The notes below the pieces were generated by a model, which was given only the letters and a program-made list of their open reading frames with translations, was not told the origin of the DNA and searched no databases. Shown piece by piece: positions 27,484-35,844 of a stretch of DNA of 64,000 nt. Position numbers and translations under genes: made by a program. Source of the DNA: SYOC01 sp964441775 (lineage in GTDB: Bacteria; Desulfobacterota; Binatia; Bin18). The stretch is from NCBI GenBank assembly GCA_964441775.1, contig CAYTVL010000004.1, forward strand, positions 186,001 to 250,000, given 5' to 3'. How positions within the stretch are numbered: the first letter of the stretch is position 1; each line of letters begins with the position of its first letter.

Positions 27484-28239
27484 CTACTTCTCCATCCGCG
27501 CAATCGCCTCTTCCGTACTGCCGCCGTAACTTTCCGCCGCGTCCTGATCGTACATCAACACGATCAACGTCGCTCCTTCGGCGCCACACCTGAGCGGCGG
27601 AGCCTCTTCCCCTGGTCCTACAAACCGTAAGCTCTTTGCGGCCAATTGCCGCTCGCCTACCGAGGCAGAGCCGCTCAGGACTACCTCGTAACGTCCATAC
27701 GTCGGGGCTCCGGCGGCAAGCGTCATCCCCGGCGGACACTCAATGATCTGCGCCGACGGGCCAGCATTCTCGGGAATCAACACTTTGCGGCGAGCGCCAG
27801 GATGTTCAGGCAGCGGTTCCCACTCCACTTCGTGTGCGCAACAGGTCAGCTCGCGCCCACGTGTGTTGGCTTGTCGACGACGCTCTTTATCGCGCATCAT
27901 CACCACACCACCGGGCTTGGTATGCAGCACGAACATCTCGTGGTCCTTGCTCACCACAAACGGACCATACGGCACGTTGTGTTCGGTGTAATGCACGGCG
28001 GGAGCATCGAGGCGAAACGTCGGAAACTGCATTGACCCTTCCAACAAAAGCTGAAACTGAGCAGCGAGATGGAAGTGTGGCTCCACCTCATAACCCTCAG
28101 AGATACGGGCGCGAATCGCTTCAGGTCCGCCATCGGCGCCTTTGAGGTACATCTGCAATTGCGTTTCGCCACCGCCGTCAAGCGCGAGCGTTTTCCACGG
28201 CACGGCAGCCGGTTCTACGATACATTGTTGAGAATCCAT
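27484..28239 (-). CDS. Cupin-domain protein
   Basis: This protein of about 251 residues has a double-barrel pattern. The first cupin holds EGYEVEPHFHLAAQFQLLLEG, with likely metal-binding histidines. The second (around APTYGRYEVVLSGSA) lacks an obvious His cluster. The start at 28239 is supported by a near-perfect AAAGGAGGG ribosome site; the open frame upstream adds 13 residues without support. It leads the two-gene unit with the phosphatase. Small-molecule binding or dioxygenase function is possible but not shown. Confidence 0.7.
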   Translation of the reverse strand: MDSQQCIVEPAAVPWKTLALDGGGETQLQMYLKGADGGPEAIRARISEGYEVEPHFHLAAQFQLLLEGSMQFPTFRLDAPAVHYTEHNVPYGPFVVSKDHEMFVLHTKPGGVVMMRDKERRRQANTRGRELTCCAHEVEWEPLPEHPGARRKVLIPENAGPSAQIIECPPGMTLAAGAPTYGRYEVVLSGSASVGERQLAAKSLRFVGPGEEAPPLRCGAEGATLIVLMYDQDAAESYGGSTEEAIARMEK

Positions 28240-28329
28240 ACGCCCTCCTTTTGTTTGCGCGTATCTGTTTGCGGACATGAATAACCAACTTTCTCCCTTT
28301 GAAGGATTATCTCCTCGACAACACCTCCG

Positions 28330-31188
28330 TCAAGGGTTAGTGCTCTTTTCACGACTTCCGCGACTTTGGCCGCTTATCCCCTTCAGCAGAAACTCTCCTT
28401 TCAGCCGCCACAGTTCGGCCTCGTAAAATCGCTCATCGCTCGCTTTCATAAAGGTAAAGGCGTTTTTCAACACGTGCAACGCCTCTTCCACGCGACCAGC
28501 GTTTGCATACGCCTCGCTGAGTAGCGCCAGATAATACGGACGCGCCAGGATTGCCCCCGACTCTTCTACCACCGCAAGACCAGTCCGAATTTGTTCGATC
28601 CCCTCACTCCCTTTTCCACACTCCACCAAAGCCCATCCGCGATAGATGAGCCCCGTCGCCGCACGAAACGAAAAGCCCTGCTCTTGCGATAACGTAAGAA
28701 ACGCGTCAGCCGCATCTAAAGCAGCTCGCCCTTCCCGTCTCCGCTGATGCAGCACGGCCGTTTGACCGAGAACCATTGCACGGCTCAGTGGGTCAGCGGA
28801 CTGCTCAGCGACTGACCGCGCAGAATGCAATGTTTGTTGAGCCTGGTGCGGATAGCCAAGCAACCACAAGATTGAAGCCAATGTAGTCAGGCCAAGAATG
28901 CCTGGGTCTTCTCTCCCCCCGGACGCTCGGGGATTATGCTGGCGTAGATCGTACGATTGGAGCCCAGTTTCGAGCTGGACGCGGGCGCTGGTGAACTGAC
29001 CGCGATTGTACCTCGTCACCCCATGCAGAACATGAGCCCACACACAAAAGGTTTTGTTGGCAACGCTGTGAGCAAGTCTGAGGAGTTGCTCTTCGAGAGT
29101 ATGGGCCTCACGTAAGCGTCCTCGCATATGTGCCACGCTGGCAAGGCCAGCCAATGCAGGAAACAGTCGCGGAGTTTGGTTGACCCGTTGAGCCAACGTT
29201 CGCGCGCGTGCATAAGCTTCTTCGACAGCCGGGGAGCCATAGCCGTGCACCATGCCAAGAGGAGCGGCCCGGGTCATGTAAAGCGCGAGTTCACGTTCGT
29301 CCCGTTCCTCGGATGCCGGCAATTTTTTCAACAATTGCAGTCCTGCATCCAAATGCCCCAAAGCCTCATGGTGCGCGCTCCGTCGCAAAGCATTTTCCGC
29401 CGCCTTCTGATGATAGTACACGGCGCGCGGGTACTCGCGTCCACACTCGAAGTGTAACGCCAGCTCGCTAGCCATTTCTTTTGCCCGTTCTGCGTAGGTT
29501 GTTTCCTGACACGCGCCAATCCGACCATGTAACCGGATGCGTTTGCTCACTGCGATGCGGCCGTACAACATGTCCCGATACAAAGCATGGACGAAGCGGT
29601 AGCCCGCCGTAGCTTCATCCGACCACTCCGCAGGCTCGCAGGCTTGTAAGAAACGTCCCTGTCTCACCAACGCATCGCACGCCTTTTCAATTTTTTCAAC
29701 ATCTTCCGCCAACGCTGCCGCGATGGCCGTGGAAGAGAACTCAGAGCCAATGACACTCGCGGTTTCTAAAATCTGCTGTTCAATGTCGTCAAGATCTTCA
29801 ATCTGCCGGGCGAGGGTGTGGATAAGACTTTCTGGAATTGTCAACTCTTTTTCACTTGATGATAGCAACGTCCAACGACCGTCGCTCTGGATGATCCGAG
29901 AGCGCTGGACAAGGTCATCTACCATACTCACCATAAAGAGTGGATTGCCTTCGGTGCGTTGGTGAATGAGATCCGTCAGTTTGCGAGGGAAAACATTTTC
30001 TGGAAATCGTCGGGCCAAATAAGTCTCGGTCTCTAGGCGAGTCAAGAAGCTCAACGGCAACGTCTGGCTATAGCCATGCAGTTGTAGTTCATCGCAGACT
30101 TTTCCGAGCGGATGTCCATTCACCACGACATCAGCGGGACGATACGTGACCAGGACCATCATACAGGCGTATTCACGGCGTCGCGCCAGAAGGGCAAGCA
30201 GTTCCAGCGTCGAGTGGTCGCTCCAGTGCAAATCCTCAAGGACAAGGATCAGCGGACGATCCTTGGCGACCTCCTCCAGCGCCTCCGCCATCTCGCGCAG
30301 CATGCGAGCTCGGGTTGTTCCTTGAACTTTGTGTTGGAGTCTCTCCAAAGCAGCAGCCGTAAGCAGGGAGGGCATTTGGGCGAGCCAGGTTGGGGCGTGT
30401 TGGCTCAGAATGTCAATGAGCGATTGTGCTTCTGGTCCTCGACACAATCGCCCCAGCGCCTCGAAGATAGGCCGATACGGCTCACCGGCGCCGTAGTGCT
30501 CGACACACTGACCCCGACCAATCCACGGGCGAGCGTCTAGTGTCTGGCGTCTAGGGCCTGGCGTCTGAGCAGTTACAGCTGGAGCTTGCCTTTCCGACGC
30601 TAGACGCTGGACGCTAGACTCTAGACCTTGAAGGAACGCGTCCGCCATGGTCGTCTTGCCAATGCCCGGCTCACCAGTGATGAACACGAGCTGGCGTTCA
30701 CCATTCAACGCGTGACCGAACCAGCGGTGCAGTTGAGAGAGTTCCGCCTCTCGGCCCACCAAAGAAGTTCCATATTCCACGCTCAAAGTTCCAAGTCGCG
30801 GACTTGCATCCCTCACCTGCACCCTTGGAACTTGAAACCTGGAACTTGAAACCGGTTGGGTGGAAACAGGGGCAATAAAGCGGTAGCCGCGTCGATGAAC
30901 AGTTTCTATGAACCGAGGAGTTTGTACCTGATCGTTGAGCACCTCGCGCAGTTCTCGCACACAGCTCTTGAGGGCGGAGTCTGTCACCCACGTGCCAGGC
31001 CACAACGCCTCAAAAAGCTGATGCTTTGTCACTAACTGTTGGTTGCGCTCAAGCAGATACCGAAGCACGGCGAAGGTTTTCGGCCTCAACCGTATGGCTT
31101 CGGCGCCCTGAGCCGTGATGCGCCACAGTTGCTCATCAGTCACGTTCAACTGGAAAGGGGGAAAGTCTATGCAAGTCGCTAGCGACAT
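28330..31188 (-). CDS. Signalling ATPase C: OmpR-type winged-helix + AAA/STAND ATPase + TPR regulator
   Basis: This 952-residue regulator begins with a winged-helix DNA-binding domain (1-108; ALWPGTWVTDSALKSCVREL and HRRGYRFIAPV) like OmpR/CadC output domains. Repeat-derived linkers then give SRFQVPRVQV and TPGPRRQTLDARPW. The ATPase domain has Walker A GEPGIGKT (172-179) and Walker B-like LVLEDLHWSD, and TPR repeats run to the end. There is no cyclase domain, unlike A, B and D. Likely a transcription factor whose binding is gated by ATP and a ligand or partner held by the TPRs. An 11-bp direct repeat lies 15 bases upstream of its start. Confidence 0.87.
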   Translation of the reverse strand: MSLATCIDFPPFQLNVTDEQLWRITAQGAEAIRLRPKTFAVLRYLLERNQQLVTKHQLFEALWPGTWVTDSALKSCVRELREVLNDQVQTPRFIETVHRRGYRFIAPVSTQPVSSSRFQVPRVQVRDASPRLGTLSVEYGTSLVGREAELSQLHRWFGHALNGERQLVFITGEPGIGKTTMADAFLQGLESSVQRLASERQAPAVTAQTPGPRRQTLDARPWIGRGQCVEHYGAGEPYRPIFEALGRLCRGPEAQSLIDILSQHAPTWLAQMPSLLTAAALERLQHKVQGTTRARMLREMAEALEEVAKDRPLILVLEDLHWSDHSTLELLALLARRREYACMMVLVTYRPADVVVNGHPLGKVCDELQLHGYSQTLPLSFLTRLETETYLARRFPENVFPRKLTDLIHQRTEGNPLFMVSMVDDLVQRSRIIQSDGRWTLLSSSEKELTIPESLIHTLARQIEDLDDIEQQILETASVIGSEFSSTAIAAALAEDVEKIEKACDALVRQGRFLQACEPAEWSDEATAGYRFVHALYRDMLYGRIAVSKRIRLHGRIGACQETTYAERAKEMASELALHFECGREYPRAVYYHQKAAENALRRSAHHEALGHLDAGLQLLKKLPASEERDERELALYMTRAAPLGMVHGYGSPAVEEAYARARTLAQRVNQTPRLFPALAGLASVAHMRGRLREAHTLEEQLLRLAHSVANKTFCVWAHVLHGVTRYNRGQFTSARVQLETGLQSYDLRQHNPRASGGREDPGILGLTTLASILWLLGYPHQAQQTLHSARSVAEQSADPLSRAMVLGQTAVLHQRRREGRAALDAADAFLTLSQEQGFSFRAATGLIYRGWALVECGKGSEGIEQIRTGLAVVEESGAILARPYYLALLSEAYANAGRVEEALHVLKNAFTFMKASDERFYEAELWRLKGEFLLKGISGQSRGSREKSTNP
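30532..30625. repeat. CTAGACGCTGGACG-type tandem repeat in gene C
   Basis: Two blocks of 8-base units of the form GTCTAGTG/GTCTGGCG surround a spacer; the coding strand reads ESSVQRLASE and TPGPRRQTLD. They interrupt the ATPase domain just after Walker A, at a loop. Confidence 0.6.
30822..30855. repeat. CTTGGAACTTGAAACC repeat in gene C
   Basis: Two copies of a CTGGAACTTGAAAC unit in a row encode SRFQVPRVQV in the linker between the winged helix and the ATPase. The unit is related to the repeats at 1703-1733 and 47409-47436. Confidence 0.55.
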
Positions 31189-31202
31189 GCGCTGCTCCGT
31201 TC

Positions 31203-31228
31203 ACACGCAAATTACACGCAAATTACAC
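31203..31228. promoter_or_regulatory. 11-bp tandem direct repeat, likely operator
   Basis: ACACGCAAATT occurs twice in direct tandem (31203-31213, 31214-31224), followed by a partial third ACAC. The period equals one helical turn, which is how OmpR/PhoB-type winged helices bind in tandem. It lies between the start of regulator C (31188) and the divergent secreted-protein gene (31298). On the minus strand each copy contains TGTAAT, a -10-like hexamer. Confidence 0.6.
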
Positions 31229-31297
31229 CCTTTTTGCATGACTACGAACACACATTCCACTAGGGTTGCCCTCATCTTCATTCACAGGAGGCCCGCG

Positions 31298-31858
31298 ATG
31301 AAACAACTCAAGACTTTGGCGGCGTCATGTATAGCAGGGTTGTCGTTGCTCGCTGTTGGTCAGGTGGAAGCGAAAACAATTCAGTATCTCGAACGGAGCG
31401 CCGGTTCCTTTCATAACACGGCGATCGATACCAATGGCGATACGATCCCTGCAACGTTGTCCTTGTTAAGCGGAGACACAAGCGTCGGACGGATGACAGG
31501 GGAAACGTTGGGCGAATTCCGACCATTGGGGCCCGGTGATACGCCAACCGGAGAATGCGCAGCGGGAACGCTTGAATTCACTCTCGTCAATGGCGTAGGG
31601 ATTAACCGCTTCCGAGACGAAAGTATTTTAGTGCTGGCGCCAACCTTCTCGGTTCTATGCGTTGATCCCTTGCAGGGGACCGGGAAGTTTATCAACAGAG
31701 GCGTGTTTTTAAGTCGGGGCAGCACCAAACGGTTCGCAGGAGCCTCCGGCTCGTGGGAAACCCACGGCACAGTCGTGGGCTTGGTTGTTGGACTAGGGGG
31801 CACGGCGGTAGCGGGCACGATCAACTTCGAACTCCAGGGCTCCCTTCTCGTCCCATGA
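31298..31858 (+). CDS. Secreted beta-rich protein of unknown function
   Basis: This 186-residue protein starts at 31298 after a CAGGAGG site. A Sec signal peptide spans residues 1-25 (hydrophobic SCIAGLSLLAVGQ, cut near VEA-KT). The mature part is short beta strands and glycine turns; GTGKFINRGVF and KRFAGASGSWETHG recall the allene oxide cyclase/dirigent-type barrel, but only as a pattern. Two cysteines lie in the mature protein (GECAAG and LCVDP). It is transcribed away from regulator C, with the tandem repeat between, and ends at a strong terminator. Function unknown. Confidence 0.75.
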   Translation: MKQLKTLAASCIAGLSLLAVGQVEAKTIQYLERSAGSFHNTAIDTNGDTIPATLSLLSGDTSVGRMTGETLGEFRPLGPGDTPTGECAAGTLEFTLVNGVGINRFRDESILVLAPTFSVLCVDPLQGTGKFINRGVFLSRGSTKRFAGASGSWETHGTVVGLVVGLGGTAVAGTINFELQGSLLVP

Positions 31859-31865
31859 CGCGAGC

Positions 31866-31905
31866 AAGAGACAGAGAGGCCGGACGATCTCTGTCTCTTT
31901 TCTTT
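31866..31905 (+). terminator. Rho-independent terminator of the secreted-protein gene
   Basis: AAGAGACAGAGA (31866-31877) pairs perfectly with TCTCTGTCTCTT (31888-31899) across a 10-base loop, and a T-rich tail follows. It lies 7 bases after the stop at 31858. Confidence 0.85.
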
Positions 31906-31923
31906 GTCCTACTGACTCCCGCT

Positions 31924-32871
31924 TTACGCCGGGGCCAACGGCGCAAGCGCGCTGATGTCCGCGACTTCTTGCGCAGACATCTTCCAATTCATCGCTTTCG
32001 CATTCGCGCGCACTTGCTCAGGAGTGGTGGCCCCGGCAATGACGGAAGTCACAGAGGGTTGCGCCGCTAGCCAGGAAAAGGCCAGTTCCAGTAGCGTGTG
32101 CCCGCGTTTTTCCGCGTAGGCTTGGAGTGCTTCAATCCGCGAAAAATTCACGTCCGTCGCCATGCCCTGGGCAAAGGTGAAAGTCGCCAAGCGAGTGCCA
32201 GCGGCAAATCCTTCCCCGCGTTTATATTTGCCGGTGAGCAGTCCATTGGCCAGCGGGAAATACGGCAATTGCCCCAGACCATACTGCTCGCAGGCCGGAA
32301 TGGCGTCACGTTCGATATCGCGCTTCAGGATGCTCCACTCATTTTGCGCGGTCGCAAAGTGAGGGCCCTTTAGTTTGTTCGCCTGTGTGTCCGCATCGGC
32401 AATCATAGCCGAGGTGAAGTTCGAGCAGCCGATGGCCCGCACCTTCCCTTGTTTGACCAGGTCGTTCAATACACCAAGAGTTTCCTCAATTGGCGTCTGC
32501 GGATCAGGGTAATGCATCTGGTACAGATCGACCCAATCGGTTTGCAGCCGTCGCAGGCTCGCTTCGACACACGAGGTGATATACTCCCGCGCGCCCCAGC
32601 GTTCGCCTTTTTTACTCATGAAGGCGATACCGCCAAATTTGGTCGCCAATGTCACTTCTTTACGACGAGCCCCGAGGATCTGACCGATGAAGGTTTCGGA
32701 TTTCGTGCCCCCGTACATATCAGCGGTGTCCCAAAACGTCACGCCTGCATCAAGCGCCGCATTGAGCACGGCGCGCGTCGTCTCTAAATCGATCTTCATC
32801 CCGAAGTTATTGCACCCTAATCCCACCACACTAGCCTTGAGACCAGAAGCGCCCACCGAACGTGTTTCCAT
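31924..32871 (-). CDS. Aldo/keto reductase
   Basis: This 315-residue TIM-barrel NADPH oxidoreductase is of the YajO/AKR type. The catalytic tetrad is visible: D48 and Y53 in DTADMYGG, K78 in TKFGG and the His in QMHYPDP. SWLAAQPSVTSVIAGATTPEQV is the usual cofactor-binding end. It reduces aldehydes or ketones; the substrate is not readable. It follows ilvD on the same strand (47 bases). Confidence 0.9.
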   Translation of the reverse strand: METRSVGASGLKASVVGLGCNNFGMKIDLETTRAVLNAALDAGVTFWDTADMYGGTKSETFIGQILGARRKEVTLATKFGGIAFMSKKGERWGAREYITSCVEASLRRLQTDWVDLYQMHYPDPQTPIEETLGVLNDLVKQGKVRAIGCSNFTSAMIADADTQANKLKGPHFATAQNEWSILKRDIERDAIPACEQYGLGQLPYFPLANGLLTGKYKRGEGFAAGTRLATFTFAQGMATDVNFSRIEALQAYAEKRGHTLLELAFSWLAAQPSVTSVIAGATTPEQVRANAKAMNWKMSAQEVADISALAPLAPA

Positions 32872-32918
32872 TCTTTTCCCCTTTACCTCAGCAACTGTTT
32901 TTGCAAGTTTGCGTCTCT

Positions 32919-34784
32919 TTATTTCGCGTGCTCGGCCTGCGTCACATCCCGAACGGCCCCACGGGCGGCGCTTGTCGTCAGCGCAGCATACGCACGCAAT
33001 GCCGCAGACACAGGACGCTGCCGTTTGAGCGGCTTGTAGGCGTCTTTGCCCTTGGTTTCCATTTTCTTCCGGCGCGCCGTGAGTTCTTCGTCCGACACCA
33101 ACACGTTAATCGCCCGATTGGGAATGTCGATGCGAATCATGTCGCCTTCTTCAATCAAAGCGATCTCGCCGCCTTCCGCCGCTTCGGGCGAAACATGGCC
33201 GATTGATAACCCGCTGGTGCCGCCGCTGAAACGTCCGTCGGTCAATAACGCGCATTTGGAGCCCAGCTGCTTCGACTTGATGTAGGAGGTCGGATACAAC
33301 ATCTCCTGCATCCCTGGCCCACCACGTGGGCCTTCGTAGCGGATCACCACAACATCTCCCGGTTTGAGTTGATTGCCGAGAATGCCGATGCACGCGGCTT
33401 CTTGCGATTCAAAGATGCGGGCCGGACCTTCCATCACCCAAATTGACTCATCTACGCCAGCGGTTTTGACAATGCAACCCTCTTTCGCAACGTTGCCGTA
33501 GAGCACCGCCAACCCGCCATCTTTGCTATAGGCAAACTCCACCACACGAATGCAGCCATTAATCGAGTCGCGATCGGCGGTATCAAACTGTTTATTTTGT
33601 GAAAACGCCTCTTTCGTGCGTACGTTCCCCGGCGCCGCTAGGCTGCGACGGCGGGCAAAATCGTCCGGGCTGTCCCGTCGGATGTCGTTCTTGGCGATCG
33701 TCTCACCGATGGTCTCGCCGCTCACGGATAATGCGTTCGTATGAATCTTCCCGGCGCGCTCCAGCTCACCCAAAATCGTAAAGATGCCGCCAGCCCGAGC
33801 GCAGTCCTCAATGTGATATTTGTTCGACGCAGGCGCGAGCTTGCAGATGCACGGCACCTGCCGCGATAAGCGATCGATATCCGCCATCGTGAAATTCACT
33901 TCAGCCTCTTGCGCCGCCGCTAGCAAATGGAGAACCGTATTGGTCGAGCCGCCCATTGCGATATCCAAAGTAATGGCGTTCTCAAATGCCTCGAAGGTGG
34001 CGATACTACGGGGCAGCACCGACTCGTCTCCTTGCAAGTAATAGGCTTTAGCCATCTCTACGATACGTTTGGCGGCGCGCTCGAAGAGTTCCCAACGCAG
34101 TGCATGTGTGGCGAGGATCGTGCCATTGCCTGGTAGGGCTAAGCCGACAGCTTCATTGAGACAGTTCATGCTGTTGGCGGTAAACATGCCTGAGCACGAG
34201 CCGCAGGTGGGACAGGCTTCCTCTTCCATCTTCTGCACATCTTCATCGCTGATCGCATCGTTACCCGCGCCGATCATCGCGTCCACTAAATCCAGTTTCG
34301 CGAGACCGGTGGACAGTTCCGTTTTGCCAGCTTCCATCGGTCCGCCCGAGACGAAGATCGTCGGGATATTGAGGCGCATGGCTGCAAGCAGCATGCCCGG
34401 CGTAATCTTGTCACAATTAGAAATGCAGATCATGGCGTCGGCAACGTGGGCTTGCACCATGTACTCCACGCTGTCAGCGATGAGTTCACGGCTCGGCAGC
34501 GAGTAGAGCATGCCGTCGTGGCCCATCGCGATCCCGTCATCCACCGCGATCGTGTTGAACTCCACACCGAAACCCCCGTTGGCGTCAACGATCTCTTTCA
34601 CGCGCTGACCAACATTATGCAAGTGAACGTGGCCAGGCACGAACTGGGTAAACGAATTAGCAATGGCGATAATCGGTTTACGAAAATCCTCGGTCTTCAT
34701 GCCGGTCGCCCGCCACAACGAGCGAGCGCCAGCCATGCGGCGGCCTTGGGTAGTGATGCTGCTACGCAATCCACGTGGTTGCAT
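32919..34784 (-). CDS. ilvD: Dihydroxy-acid dehydratase
   Basis: This 621-residue Fe-S dehydratase performs the third step of branched-chain amino acid synthesis. Cluster cysteines C124 (ISNCDK) and C197 (CGSCSGM) and the Mg ligand region VDDG (81-84) match the E. coli enzyme closely. Length is normal. It has an AAGGAGG ribosome site. The flanking genes are not ilv genes; other members of the family act on sugar acids, and the SMP-30 lactonase-like gene upstream makes a sugar-acid role possible, but the motifs favour IlvD. Confidence 0.88.
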   Translation of the reverse strand: MQPRGLRSSITTQGRRMAGARSLWRATGMKTEDFRKPIIAIANSFTQFVPGHVHLHNVGQRVKEIVDANGGFGVEFNTIAVDDGIAMGHDGMLYSLPSRELIADSVEYMVQAHVADAMICISNCDKITPGMLLAAMRLNIPTIFVSGGPMEAGKTELSTGLAKLDLVDAMIGAGNDAISDEDVQKMEEEACPTCGSCSGMFTANSMNCLNEAVGLALPGNGTILATHALRWELFERAAKRIVEMAKAYYLQGDESVLPRSIATFEAFENAITLDIAMGGSTNTVLHLLAAAQEAEVNFTMADIDRLSRQVPCICKLAPASNKYHIEDCARAGGIFTILGELERAGKIHTNALSVSGETIGETIAKNDIRRDSPDDFARRRSLAAPGNVRTKEAFSQNKQFDTADRDSINGCIRVVEFAYSKDGGLAVLYGNVAKEGCIVKTAGVDESIWVMEGPARIFESQEAACIGILGNQLKPGDVVVIRYEGPRGGPGMQEMLYPTSYIKSKQLGSKCALLTDGRFSGGTSGLSIGHVSPEAAEGGEIALIEEGDMIRIDIPNRAINVLVSDEELTARRKKMETKGKDAYKPLKRQRPVSAALRAYAALTTSAARGAVRDVTQAEHAK

Positions 34785-34858
34785 AAGGGATATCCTCCTT
34801 ACTCTGAGGTCAGCTCACTTTTACGCGAAATCCCGCGTTTCGTCAGTAGGTGGGCGCG

Positions 34859-34927
34859 AAAAAATGCGGAACGCGGAATGGGGAATGAACTCCCAAGGAT
34901 TCCCCAGTTTGTTCTCCGTCATTCCGC
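34859..34927 (-). terminator. Predicted terminator after the SMP-30 gene
   Basis: Nested inverted repeats follow the SMP-30 stop: GCGGAATG (34873-34880) with CATTCCGC (34920-34927), and GGGGAAT (34880-34886) with ATTCCCC (34899-34905). On the minus strand the structure ends in TTCCGCATTTTTT (six Ts at 34864-34859). Confidence 0.5.
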
Positions 34928-34933
34928 CTCACG

Positions 34934-35764
34934 TTAAATACGCGCCGGCGGCACAGGTACGCCAGCTACGGCAACGCGCGTGCGAAAGACCGTGCCTTTG
35001 CGAGCTGGGTCCTCAGTGTTATCCGCTGTGACAATGTACAGATCGCGACGATCTTTGCCGCCGAAACAAACGCTCGTGACCGCTTTGGCGGGCACGTCAA
35101 TTTTCTGGTCGAGTTTGCCCTCTGGCGTATACCGCGCCGCACAACGACCACCATAGACCGCCACCCAAATGCAGCCGGCTTCATCAACACAAATGCCATC
35201 CGGAATCGTCCCGTCGGACATTTGCGCGATCGCCCGACGGTTGTGCATCGTACCGTCAGCGGCCACATCATGCACGATGAGATGCGGACCGGCGCTATCC
35301 GCATGATAAAGCATTTTCTCGCCCGGAGAAAAACCGATGCCGTTCGTCAGCCCTACATTGCCATACATTTGCGTAGCTTTGCCTTCACTATCAATACGCC
35401 ACAATTCACCGGGAGTGCGGACGCCTTCTTTGAAAGGGTCGGACCGTAGAGTCCCGACATACACGCGACCGGCGCTATCAGTGAAGAGATCATTAAAGCC
35501 GGGAATATCGGCGCCTTGAAAGAGAATGCGAGTGGCGCCGTCTTTGACATGACAGATGTTCTTCCCGCCGACGACTAAGCCGCCGTCGGCGTGCAAAGCG
35601 ATGCCGCCGACCCCGCGTCGTTTCGGCACGGCAGTGGTCACTTCGCCATTCGGCGAGCGACGATAGACGCCGCCGTTGGGCACGTCGCTAAAATACAGAT
35701 TGTCCCCGTCATCAACGCGCGGGCCTTCGAGCAAACCATAGCCATAGGCAAGTGTTTCCAGCAT
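34934..35764 (-). CDS. SMP-30/gluconolactonase (LRE)-family protein
   Basis: This 276-residue six-bladed propeller is of the SMP-30 type. EGPRVDDGDNLYFSDVPNGGVYR carries the metal-binding Glu near residue 14, and TNGIGFSPGEKMLYHADS and PDGICVDEAGCIWVAV give the other metal-binding positions. Family members hydrolyse lactones. AAAGGAGG precedes the start. It lies 80 bases after the amidohydrolase pair on the same strand and could be part of one catabolic unit with it. Confidence 0.87.
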   Translation of the reverse strand: MLETLAYGYGLLEGPRVDDGDNLYFSDVPNGGVYRRSPNGEVTTAVPKRRGVGGIALHADGGLVVGGKNICHVKDGATRILFQGADIPGFNDLFTDSAGRVYVGTLRSDPFKEGVRTPGELWRIDSEGKATQMYGNVGLTNGIGFSPGEKMLYHADSAGPHLIVHDVAADGTMHNRRAIAQMSDGTIPDGICVDEAGCIWVAVYGGRCAARYTPEGKLDQKIDVPAKAVTSVCFGGKDRRDLYIVTADNTEDPARKGTVFRTRVAVAGVPVPPARI

Positions 35765-35844
35765 GGTCGTCCTCCTTTTTCACGAGCAAAAAAGGCGCAG
35801 CATACCGCGCCTTTGAGAGTGCAAGTCGCAAGACCAATCAGATG

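Noticed and set aside
26930..27739. Longer 269-residue version of the phosphatase starting inside the cupin gene
   Set aside because: The first 94 residues are the out-of-frame reading of the cupin 3' part (Arg/Gly-rich), and a good ribosome site stands before 27457.
31203..31228. CRISPR-like array
   Set aside because: Only two full 11-bp units with no spacers; it is an operator-like direct repeat. No CRISPR array is seen in the window.
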